DNA from: Kangiella profundi | GTDB taxonomy: Bacteria; Pseudomonadota; Gammaproteobacteria; Enterobacterales; Kangiellaceae | Length of the DNA stretch: 64,000 bases | Reading direction: 5' to 3' | Assembly (NCBI RefSeq): GCF_002838765.1 | Contig: NZ_CP025120.1 | Span: 1,612,001-1,676,000 of the forward strand | In this document: one piece after another, positions 17,305 through 24,800 of the stretch | Numbering within the stretch: the stretch's first letter is position 1 | Layout: each line of letters begins with the position of its first letter | Position numbers and translations under genes: made by a program | The notes under the pieces: generated by a model | Told to the model about the DNA's origin: nothing | The model's database searches: none | Seen by the model: the letters and a program-made list of their open reading frames with translations, nothing else

Positions 17305-18297
17305 TTACTCGACTGTGAATGTTTTTTGTGTATTCGCAGCGTTTATTTCTGAAATCCAGACATATTTACCGGGCGTCAAATCCACAGTAACGTAGCCATG
17401 ATTCGTCGCTCTCATATGTTCCAGCCCGCCTAAAAACTCAACTGGAGCTGGCGCTCTTAATCCACCAACGTTAGTCCAGTCCATCCAAAAAGCCAGCTTG
17501 TCCATATCCGTTGAATCATCGATTCTAGCAAGATTTAAATCATAGGGCATAAAGCCTTGTGGATCTTCTTGCATGATGACTCGAAAAGTATGCTTACCAG
17601 CAGGAACAGTTTCTGGAGCTGCGACCCCAACATTTGAGACGGTTACTTCGTAATTTGCTGATGGCTCATTAGCCTCATTCATTTCGTCAGTCACATTTAC
17701 CTGTTGTAACATTCCCATTAGCGTATGCCATTGACCATCTGGAGCTTTTACATAACACTCAAGAAGATATGTGCCGGCTTGGTCAATGTAAAAACTCGAT
17801 TGTGTGGTATTGCCTGGAGCCAATAGCCCAGCACCACCAACCCAGGTCATCTGCAATCCCCACTCTGGAACATTTTCCGCGAAGAAAGGACCAATATCGG
17901 CCTTAGTCAGCTCACCACTACGCAACCCCTTCATTAAAGGGTCAAACACTGGTGCCACTTCGGCTAACTGGTCATCAATGGTTTTGCCATCAACAAGTCG
18001 ATACATAGCCACAAAATGAACCTGCTTTCCCACATTAGAAAAGCGGAAAGTTGTCCAACCTTTTTTAATTTCAGATGGGGCCTCGATTCTAAAGTCTGTG
18101 GTTGTTACGTCGATTACACCAGGATGAACCTTCTCAACATCTGCTTGCTTTCTTGAGATGGCTTTGTCGATAACTTCGGCTTTTGCCTCAGTTTCTAACT
18201 TCTGCTCATCAGGCTTTGTATCCTGCTCGCAACCAGCTAAAGCCAACGTGAGGCTGACTAGTATCAGTGTTAAGAACAAAGATTTTGAAAATGACAT
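17305..18297 (-). CDS. Lipoprotein with two related beta-rich domains
   Basis: 330 residues; lipobox LAGC with lipidated Cys23. The mature part shows two copies of a similar pattern: a strand block starting VTTTDFRIEAPSEIKKGW (from about residue 65) and VSNVGVAAPETVPAGKHTFRV (from about 220), each followed by sentence-like segments with 'GGLxAP' (GGAGLLAPGN; GGLRAPAP). I read this as duplicated cupredoxin- or Ig-like domains, without visible copper ligands. It is preceded by the propeller gene (210-base gap) on the same strand and ends in the terminator at 17250-17285. Function unknown; envelope location is firm. Confidence 0.7.
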   Translation of the reverse strand: MSFSKSLFLTLILVSLTLALAGCEQDTKPDEQKLETEAKAEVIDKAISRKQADVEKVHPGVIDVTTTDFRIEAPSEIKKGWTTFRFSNVGKQVHFVAMYRLVDGKTIDDQLAEVAPVFDPLMKGLRSGELTKADIGPFFAENVPEWGLQMTWVGGAGLLAPGNTTQSSFYIDQAGTYLLECYVKAPDGQWHTLMGMLQQVNVTDEMNEANEPSANYEVTVSNVGVAAPETVPAGKHTFRVIMQEDPQGFMPYDLNLARIDDSTDMDKLAFWMDWTNVGGLRAPAPVEFLGGLEHMRATNHGYVTVDLTPGKYVWISEINAANTQKTFTVE

Positions 18298-18507
18298 ACT
18301 TACTCCCTCATGTATATTTGAATGAACTCCCCCGCTATTGCAAAGGGGTTAGCGACTTCCTGTTCAGCTCAGGTGTAATAATCACCCTATTTAGGTTTAT
18401 TTATTATTCTAAGTTAATCTATCATTGAGACGTCATAACCTCTGGTAAGTTAAATACTTATCAAACGCAAACTACCATAACACCAGTACAATTAAGGTGC
18501 AAAAAGC

Positions 18508-19563
18508 TTACTCAGATGATGAGTCTTCTTCGATTGATTCAGCTGGAATATATTCGCCTTTTGCAATAAACCCAGTATCAATTCCGAACCAGAAGGAATC
18601 AGCATTTGGGTCATAATACATATGACGAATGGAGCCGCCTTCGTCTATCACAGTGCTGCTAATAAACTTACTTTTCTTGGTATCAAATCCAACCATGACA
18701 TTTGGATAGGGTCCGGTTTCTGCAATCCAGATAACACCATCATCATCCAGAGCAGTACCATATGGGCGACTGTTTTCGCCACTAGGCAATAACCACTCTT
18801 CAAAGGTCTTTTCTTCGGGGTTATATCTGCCTAAGAATCCACCCGAAAAGTCCACGTACCAGACATTACCATCCTCTGTAATTTCCATGCGACGAGGGTT
18901 TGCATTATCACGTGGCAATCTGACTTCGTTTAATGCAAAAGTTTCTTTATCGACAAAAGCTAGCTTATTGGTACCTAGTAAAACCGACCACGCATTGTCA
19001 TTAGCATCAGTTTTAATACCATAAGGACGCGATCGTTTCTTGGTCATGGTGACATGTCTCACATCACCAGTCTCAACATTTAAATGACCAATGACATTCG
19101 AATGCTGGGCGGTAAACCAGATATTTTCATCCGAGTCGAATACCAAGGTGTGTGGGTCCTGAACACCTTCAGGCATTGGGTATTGCTTGATATCCCCTGT
19201 TTCAGGATTAATACGACCAATATGACCATTGCGATTACCAGCGTACCAGACGAAGCCTTTACTATCGATGATCAGATTATGCGGGTGACTACCCTCAGGA
19301 ACCTCAAACTTCGTCATTTTTCCAGACTGAGGATCAAGTCGTGCGATATAATTAGCGGCCTGCCCACAGAACCACACCATACCGTCCGGCGCGACATAAG
19401 GATCGCGCGGCCTGCCCTTCCACTCGACTTCATAAGATGTCACCTCGAGCAACGACGGCAGCTGTAATGAAGGAGCTGGCTTAGCAGTAGTATTCGTAGA
19501 AACGAGCATCAACCCGAAAAGGAAAAAAGCAGAGAAAAGAAACTTTAGAGAGGCGTGAAACAT
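18508..19563 (-). CDS. Virginiamycin-B-lyase-like beta-propeller protein, exported
   Basis: 351 residues with a signal peptide (MFHASLKFLFSAFFLFGLML, cleavage near TTAKP). The rest is a beta-propeller of Vgb/streptogramin-lyase type with repeats such as GRPRDPYVAPDGMVWF, GHIGRINPETGDIKQY, SNVIGHLNVETGDVRH and GRYNPEEKTFEEW. True Vgb enzymes linearise streptogramin B antibiotics, but many exported homologues are not lyases; the catalytic residues were not confirmed, so antibiotic resistance should not be assumed. The ribosome-binding site lies within a 9-bp hairpin directly upstream (19567-19594). It follows the M19 homologue on the same strand. Confidence 0.78.
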   Translation of the reverse strand: MFHASLKFLFSAFFLFGLMLVSTNTTAKPAPSLQLPSLLEVTSYEVEWKGRPRDPYVAPDGMVWFCGQAANYIARLDPQSGKMTKFEVPEGSHPHNLIIDSKGFVWYAGNRNGHIGRINPETGDIKQYPMPEGVQDPHTLVFDSDENIWFTAQHSNVIGHLNVETGDVRHVTMTKKRSRPYGIKTDANDNAWSVLLGTNKLAFVDKETFALNEVRLPRDNANPRRMEITEDGNVWYVDFSGGFLGRYNPEEKTFEEWLLPSGENSRPYGTALDDDGVIWIAETGPYPNVMVGFDTKKSKFISSTVIDEGGSIRHMYYDPNADSFWFGIDTGFIAKGEYIPAESIEEDSSSE

Positions 19564-19566
19564 AAA

Positions 19567-19594
19567 GAACTCCTGCAGTTAGACACAGGAGTTC
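19567..19594 (-). promoter_or_regulatory. Hairpin sequestering the ribosome-binding site of the propeller gene
   Basis: Perfect 9-bp stem GAACTCCTG / CAGGAGTTC (19567-19575 and 19586-19594, 10-base loop). On the minus strand the second arm holds the AGGAG Shine-Dalgarno, four to eight bases before ATG 19563. Such sequestration is seen in RNA thermometers and translational switches; function here is inference. A near-copy lies at 21484-21510. Confidence 0.5.
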
Positions 19595-19661
19595 AGTATA
19601 TGTAGATAAGATTGGTCTGGCAAAGAAGCCTGTAGCAAACTAACAAAATATTACAAAGCCG

Positions 19662-20828
19662 TTACTTCCACACTTCTCGCATCAGATTAAAAGCATTCAA
19701 ACCTAGTATCTTTTCGATTCTGGTAGCGCTATGTCCTCTTTCGGCAAGCTTATTTGCCAATAAGTAAAATTGGCTTGGCCCAACGATATCAGGCATAAAG
19801 TTTAAATTACCAATTTTCTCACCAGCGGCAGCGGCTCCATTATCAATGCGATGTTGTGTCATCTTATCGGTACTTTGACGAACCTTGTCCAAATCATCGA
19901 TGCCGGTATAGCCACCGTCTGTACCAATTGCCACATGGTCTTCACCACAAACATTAATCGCATGCTCAATGTGCGCGACCAGGTGATCTGAGTTGGCTTT
20001 GCTGTCCGGATCTAAGAACGGCATAAAGTAGACACCGAACAATCCCCCTTTATCAGCCAACAAACGCAACTCCTTATCCGTTTTATTACGTGGGAAGTCA
20101 GCAAGAGTCCTACAACCGCTATGACTGATAGTAACTGGCGCTTTACTGGCCCTTATCGCTTGCAGGCAGGTTCTCTCACCACTATGGCTTAAATCGATCA
20201 GAATGTTCTGTTCATTCATTTTCTCAACCACTTCTTGTCCAAACTCGGTTAACGGTAATCGAGGACTAACATTCGCCCCACCGCCAATTTGGTTCTGCCC
20301 GTTGTAAGTCAGCTGCATAGTCAGCACGCCAAGGTGCTTAAAGGTTTCAATATGCTCCAGATTATTTCCGATGGTGTGACTATTCTGGAATCCCAAAGTA
20401 ACAGCAATCTTTTTATCCTTTTTCGCCTGAACAATATCATCGAACGTTCGAACTAGAGCCAGTACATCGGAATTGGCATCAATAAGCTTGTGGTGTTGGC
20501 TGAGAATACTGACGCTGGTCTCAAAAACATCATCACCGGGATAGGCTGGAAACGGTGCTCCTGTCGTTTGTCGGTAACAGTCGAGGCCACTGGCTAACAG
20601 ATCACGCTTTAACCGCTCAGTCATGCGCCAGTTATCCTGAATACCGCCGGTAGGATCATTGATGTCATACAGAACACCCAAGCCATCAAACACAAACCAA
20701 TCGTTGTATTGTTGTCGAGTTATCATATTCATAGGTTTGTTAGAGGCTAACAAGCCCCCTGAACCAAGATTGATTCCTACAGCTGCCGCAGCGAGAGCAG
20801 AGTTCTTGATAAACGACCGTCTATTCAT
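19662..20828 (-). CDS. Tat-exported M19 (membrane dipeptidase) homologue with altered metal site
   Basis: 388 residues. A twin-arginine signal (NRRSFIKNSALAAAAVGI) precedes an M19 TIM-barrel. Conserved parts include His215 in DLSHSG, His236 in ISHSGCR and Asp304 in AIGTDGG. However, the usual HxD motif after the first strand is FDGLGV (residues 47-52, Leu50 and Val52 instead of His and Asp), and the bridging Glu is Gln148 (GFQNSH). Canonical dipeptidase activity is therefore doubtful. ATG 20828 is supported by AAAGGAAT upstream and by the Tat motif; an extension to 20864 would hide it. It is divergent from marR. Confidence 0.85.
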   Translation of the reverse strand: MNRRSFIKNSALAAAAVGINLGSGGLLASNKPMNMITRQQYNDWFVFDGLGVLYDINDPTGGIQDNWRMTERLKRDLLASGLDCYRQTTGAPFPAYPGDDVFETSVSILSQHHKLIDANSDVLALVRTFDDIVQAKKDKKIAVTLGFQNSHTIGNNLEHIETFKHLGVLTMQLTYNGQNQIGGGANVSPRLPLTEFGQEVVEKMNEQNILIDLSHSGERTCLQAIRASKAPVTISHSGCRTLADFPRNKTDKELRLLADKGGLFGVYFMPFLDPDSKANSDHLVAHIEHAINVCGEDHVAIGTDGGYTGIDDLDKVRQSTDKMTQHRIDNGAAAAGEKIGNLNFMPDIVGPSQFYLLANKLAERGHSATRIEKILGLNAFNLMREVWK

Positions 20829-21003
20829 TGTTCTATTCCTTTGATGACTTAAATGTACGCACATGCAAATTATTGCAACATATTGCGCAACATGTTACAT
20901 TTCATCCAAGTTCAACTCAACGCCTAAATCGAAACAGAATGTTAACCAGCGCTAAAACTGGCACGCTGTAAGATGAAATCGAATCACAAGCGAACAAAAC
21001 GTC

Positions 21004-21480
21004 ATGAGTATAGAAGAAAACATCAACCAGAAAGCATTGCTGGGAAAAAGAGCGGAAGACCTCAGCAATCTTATAGAACAGCAAACCCAACCTATCTTCG
21101 ATAGCCTGGGAATTATAGTCCCGATTAAATCCTGCTCCACCCTACTCACCTTACTCGAATTAAAACAAGCATCATTGGTGGATATAGCCAAACAGCTTGG
21201 TCAGTCTCATCAGCTGGTTAAACAAAAACTACCGAAACTCATAAAGCTGGGGCTGATACAGCAACACTCAGACAAAGAAGATAAAAGACGGACGCTTTAC
21301 TCATTAACCAGCAAAGGCAAGCAGCAAACCAAAAAGATAAAAGAATACCTCAAGCAATCAGCTGATCTGGTAGATAGTATTTCTGAAGAGATCGGTGTTG
21401 ATATTTTTGAAGCCATTGATAAAGCTGCTGGAGCTTTACAGGGAGAAAGTTTGTTGGAGAGGTTTAAAAGAAAGCAATAA
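21004..21480 (+). CDS. MarR family transcriptional regulator
   Basis: 158-residue DNA-binding regulator. The winged helix runs from about residue 40 to 110, with the recognition helix area QLGQSHQLVKQKLPKLIKLG and the wing DKEDKRRTLYSLTSKGKQ, a typical MarR pattern. It starts 175 bases from the divergent Tat-exported M19 gene, so that gene and marR itself are its most likely targets. Ligand unknown. The ATG follows AAAACGTC with only a weak ribosome-binding site. Confidence 0.87.
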   Translation: MSIEENINQKALLGKRAEDLSNLIEQQTQPIFDSLGIIVPIKSCSTLLTLLELKQASLVDIAKQLGQSHQLVKQKLPKLIKLGLIQQHSDKEDKRRTLYSLTSKGKQQTKKIKEYLKQSADLVDSISEEIGVDIFEAIDKAAGALQGESLLERFKRKQ

Positions 21481-21483
21481 ATA

Positions 21484-21510
21484 AACTCCTAGAGTTAGAC
21501 ACAGGAGTTC
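21484..21510. repeat. Second copy of the SD-hairpin sequence
   Basis: AACTCCT...AGTTAGACACAGGAGTTCA repeats 19 consecutive bases of the hairpin at 19567-19597, about 1.9 kb away, just after the marR stop codon. The two copies flank the M19 homologue and marR genes. No obvious gene start follows this copy. Confidence 0.6.
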
Positions 21511-21656
21511 ATTATTGGAGGAAGTTCAGGAAAGAGCAAAGAGATGTTTGGTATACTAAAACACCTACAGTTCCGCAGCTCCAAAAACACTTATTTCATT
21601 ATCTTACAATAGGTTCAATGGCATATAATGGTTGAGATTTAATAATAAAAAATAAC

Positions 21657-23105
21657 TTATTGTTTTTGTTTCAAAGTTTCCAGAGACGCCTTTACAGAAG
21701 TTTCGATTAATTCTTGCACTGGCAGCTTATCGCCATGCTTACTATCAAGAGTAGCTGAAGCATTATACTGCATTGCTTCAATAGCTGCACTGAGCAAGCT
21801 TTTCATCAATAGCTGATCATCATCATTTAGCTCTTCAATTTGTTTTTTAAAGCTTTGATATGATGCAGAAATCGCTTCTTTATGAGCGTATTCTTGCTGT
21901 AATCTTTGTGCTTCACTTCTTCTTTTAGAAGCAAATAAAGCTAACCAAAGCACAGGAAGTAAGAGTGGTAATTTATAAAGCGTATTTTTTAATAATAATT
22001 TATAGTCACTTAAGTCAACAAATGTTATTGACCAAAACTCTATCTTTTCTACTATAAAAAATAGAGATACTAGAAATAAAGTTGCCACGCTAATGTAGAA
22101 TAAATTAGAGTAAATTTTTATAGGCTTAGAAAACGAACGTCTCAGGACCCTAAACTTATAGGCTAAGCCTGCACTCGTGGCTCCTGGCAGAAGTGATTCA
22201 ATTTTATCATTAAGAGCATTAGCTTTTCTCTTTTGAGTTTCTTCAAACTTGCTTAGATGAGAAAATAAATCATCAAGCTTTTGTTTAAGTCCACCTGATA
22301 ATTTTCCTTCATCATCTTCTCTTCCCTCGACTTTTTCATAGAAAGACTTGAGAGACTTCAGAATACTTTCGACTTTATCAAATTTTATTGTTGCATCTTC
22401 CTCAATCTCATCCATCCTTTCTGATGTTCGAGCTATTGACGCTTTAATCGAAATATCTTCTTCCGTACCCACTAAAAGTTCTTCATAATACTTTTCAATA
22501 GATTGTTTGTGTTCTTCTAATTCATCAACATAAACTGATATTTTTTCCTTAAGTCCTTCATTTTCAAATATATGTTCATAGAATTGGTCTATCTCTATTT
22601 TTTCTTTGTCTATATCACCTCTTAAAGTGTTAATTTCTGAGACGCTATCCTTTGCTTCTGCTTTCAAAGAAATTAACTCATCATTTAACTCTTTAATATA
22701 ATTTCCGAATAATTTGTTTTGTTTATTAATTGTCCTTGTAATAGCTGAAGCAGCATTTTTCGGTAGGACCATGTATGGTCTAATATATGTAAGTATATTA
22801 TCTAAATGATTATTTGCATTTGCGATATGTGAAATATTTCTATTAGAGTTGAAATAAGCGAGCTGATCTTTTGCTGCAATAGCTTGAGAGTTAAAACTAT
22901 CCCAAGTTGATAATGGGACTAGTTCAGGGTCAATACCTTCTAATAATTCATCCATGAATGAGATTACTTTATTTAATCTCGCAATTTCGTTCACAGAAGT
23001 CTTTATAGAATTATCATCTAAATTAACATTATTAGCTTCTTTTTTGAGGCTATCCCAATTATTGTTAAATTCATGACTATTAAATATATCTATCCAGCGC
23101 GACAT
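21657..23105 (-). CDS. Coiled-coil protein with two C-terminal membrane segments, unknown function
   Basis: 482 residues from ATG 23105, chosen because GGAG lies nine bases upstream; the longer reading to 23186 has no ribosome-binding site. The first two thirds are strongly helical with heptad-like charged stretches (LNDELISLKAEAKDSVSEI, DGKLSGGLKQKLDDL...). Two hydrophobic segments follow near 330-355 (FYISVATLFLVSLFFIVEK) and 375-395 (LYKLPLLLPVLWLALFAS), then a helical tail with repeated KQ. No family was recognised; it resembles membrane-anchored coiled-coil proteins of large unknown groups. AT-richer than its neighbours. Single gene, separated from prpF by a terminator. Confidence 0.7.
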   Translation of the reverse strand: MSRWIDIFNSHEFNNNWDSLKKEANNVNLDDNSIKTSVNEIARLNKVISFMDELLEGIDPELVPLSTWDSFNSQAIAAKDQLAYFNSNRNISHIANANNHLDNILTYIRPYMVLPKNAASAITRTINKQNKLFGNYIKELNDELISLKAEAKDSVSEINTLRGDIDKEKIEIDQFYEHIFENEGLKEKISVYVDELEEHKQSIEKYYEELLVGTEEDISIKASIARTSERMDEIEEDATIKFDKVESILKSLKSFYEKVEGREDDEGKLSGGLKQKLDDLFSHLSKFEETQKRKANALNDKIESLLPGATSAGLAYKFRVLRRSFSKPIKIYSNLFYISVATLFLVSLFFIVEKIEFWSITFVDLSDYKLLLKNTLYKLPLLLPVLWLALFASKRRSEAQRLQQEYAHKEAISASYQSFKKQIEELNDDDQLLMKSLLSAAIEAMQYNASATLDSKHGDKLPVQELIETSVKASLETLKQKQ

Positions 23106-23136
23106 ATCACTCTCCTTTTTTTGTGAACTATGGCAC

Positions 23137-23165
23137 AAAAAAAGCCGCATGTTAAGTGCGGCTTT
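23137..23165 (-). terminator. Rho-independent terminator of the prp operon
   Basis: AAAGCCGCA (23141-23149), loop TGTTAAG, TGCGGCTTT (23157-23165). On the minus strand a seven-base T-run follows. It lies 46 bases after the prpF stop and ends the prp transcript before the coiled-coil gene. Confidence 0.88.
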
Positions 23166-23210
23166 AATGCAAATATGACTTGCCAATCAACTAGTTATTA
23201 TTTTATACCC

Positions 23211-24413
23211 CTAAAAACAGTCGCCCGGAACTCTCACCCAGCCTTCCATTAAGACGCGCGCGCTGCGGCTCATGATGACTTTTTTGGCAACCCAGTCGTT
23301 ACCTTGTTTTTGAGTTTCAGCGCCAACTTTTAGAGTACCTGAAGGATGACCAAAGGTTACTCCTTGACGCTCTCCTCCACCTGCTGCAAGATTGACTAGC
23401 GTCCCAGGAATGGTTGCTGCGGTTGCAATGGCTACCGCAGCGGTACCCATCATGGCGTGGTGCAATTTGCCCATGGATAAAGCGCGAACATTTAGATCGA
23501 TGTCGTTGGCGTTGATTTGCTTGCCACTGGAAGATACATAGTCCGCAGGCGGTGCTACAAACGCGACCTTTGGAGTATGTTGACGGTTAGCGGCTTCTTC
23601 GATGTCATTGATTAAGCCCATTTTTACGGCACCATGGGCACGAATGACCTCGAACATGGTTAGTGCATGTCCGTCACCATTTATGGCTTCTTGCAGTTCA
23701 GTACCGTTATAAGTAGTGCCATTAAAGTCAATCTCGTCAGCATTCAGGAAAATCGTTGGGATGCCAGCGTTAATCATGGTCGCTTTGAAAGTACCTAATC
23801 CAGGAACTTCCAGGTCATCAACCAGATTACCTGTTGGGAACATCGAACCTTCACCATCGGCTGGGTCCATAAACTCGACTTTGACTTCTGCGGCAGGGAA
23901 AGTAACGCCATCCAACTCAAAGTCGCCCGTTTCCTGAACTTCACCATTGGTGATTGGTACATGGGCAACGATTGTTTTTTCAATGTTGGCCTGCCAGATA
24001 CGAACAACCGCAACACCATTGTCCGGAATTCGACTTGGGTCAACTAGTCCACTGGTGATCGCGAAGGAACCTACTGCTGCAGTCAGGTTGCCACAGTTTC
24101 CACTCCAATCGACAAAAGGTTTATCGATTGAGACCTGCCCAAATAGATAGTCAACATCGTGGTCTTCCTTGGTGCTTTTCGACAGAATAACTGTTTTACT
24201 GGTGCTTGAAGTTGCGCCACCCATACCATCGGTATGTTTTCCGTAAGGATCCGGGCTGCCAACGACACGCAGCAATAATTTATCGCGCGCTTCACCCGGA
24301 ACCTGTGCGGCTTCGGGTAAGTCAGTCAGGTTAAAGAATACACCTTTACTGGTGCCGCCACGCATATAGGTGGCAGGGATTTTAATCTGTGGAGGAAACT
24401 TGTTAGGCATCAT
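23211..24413 (-). CDS. prpF: 2-methylaconitate cis-trans isomerase
   Basis: 400-residue PrpF (DUF453) protein. In the AcnD-type methylcitrate cycle PrpF isomerises 2-methyl-trans-aconitate, formed by AcnD, to the cis isomer, which AcnD rehydrates. The N-terminal motif TYMRGGTSKGVFF is diagnostic, with the diaminopimelate-epimerase-like fold over its length and the SGNCGNLTAAVG and AGIPTIFLNA segments also as expected. It is the last gene of the prpB-prpC-acnD-prpF order, ending before the terminator at 23137-23165. Met1 and Met2 are both possible starts (24413 or 24410). Confidence 0.93.
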   Translation of the reverse strand: MMPNKFPPQIKIPATYMRGGTSKGVFFNLTDLPEAAQVPGEARDKLLLRVVGSPDPYGKHTDGMGGATSSTSKTVILSKSTKEDHDVDYLFGQVSIDKPFVDWSGNCGNLTAAVGSFAITSGLVDPSRIPDNGVAVVRIWQANIEKTIVAHVPITNGEVQETGDFELDGVTFPAAEVKVEFMDPADGEGSMFPTGNLVDDLEVPGLGTFKATMINAGIPTIFLNADEIDFNGTTYNGTELQEAINGDGHALTMFEVIRAHGAVKMGLINDIEEAANRQHTPKVAFVAPPADYVSSSGKQINANDIDLNVRALSMGKLHHAMMGTAAVAIATAATIPGTLVNLAAGGGERQGVTFGHPSGTLKVGAETQKQGNDWVAKKVIMSRSARVLMEGWVRVPGDCF

Positions 24414-24800
24414 GACACCTTATCTTATAAGTTTGGTAGGGGCGTCACCTGTGTGTGCGCCCGATTATTTTCAAAAGAGCAGATTCTGAATCTAGTTCAG
24501 GCAGGCAATTCTCCCGGAATTGCCACTGCATTCCCCACATCCTTGTGGGTCAGATGACAGGCTTGTTAGTTCTGTCGTAACCTCAAAGGAGCAAAAAGCG
24601 TCTTCGAGGTTTGTTTTTCTCATGGTAGGGGCGTACCTATGTGTACGCCCAATTACTTTTTAAGTCACTGGATTATGAAATACGTCCTTGTATTTCACCA
24701 GAGGCCAGCTTCGCTGTTCAAATTCGCTCCTGACGATTTTGTCCGCGGTAAACGACCGAAGGGAGTGCCCTTGGGCGCCGCGGGATGACATAATGCTTAT
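24414..24800. repeat. Intergenic repeat region between acnD and prpF
   Basis: 387 bases without a gene. It holds two copies of a palindrome of family B (24435-24467 and 24624-24655, the second a perfect GGGCGTAC/GTACGCCC stem with a 6-base loop), a partial copy of family A (about 24476-24500), a perfect palindrome GGCAATTC/GAATTGCC (24504-24524), and the nested stem-loop AAGGG/CCCTT within CCGCGG-like ends (about 24745-24785). Homologous pieces lie at 27470-27545, 29812-29873 and 50160-50177. No promoter is evident, and the region lies inside the prp transcript. Confidence 0.65.

Noticed and set aside
18508..19563. Streptogramin resistance enzyme Vgb
   Set aside because: Only the propeller fold can be supported; exported location and unconfirmed catalytic residues argue against naming it a resistance gene.
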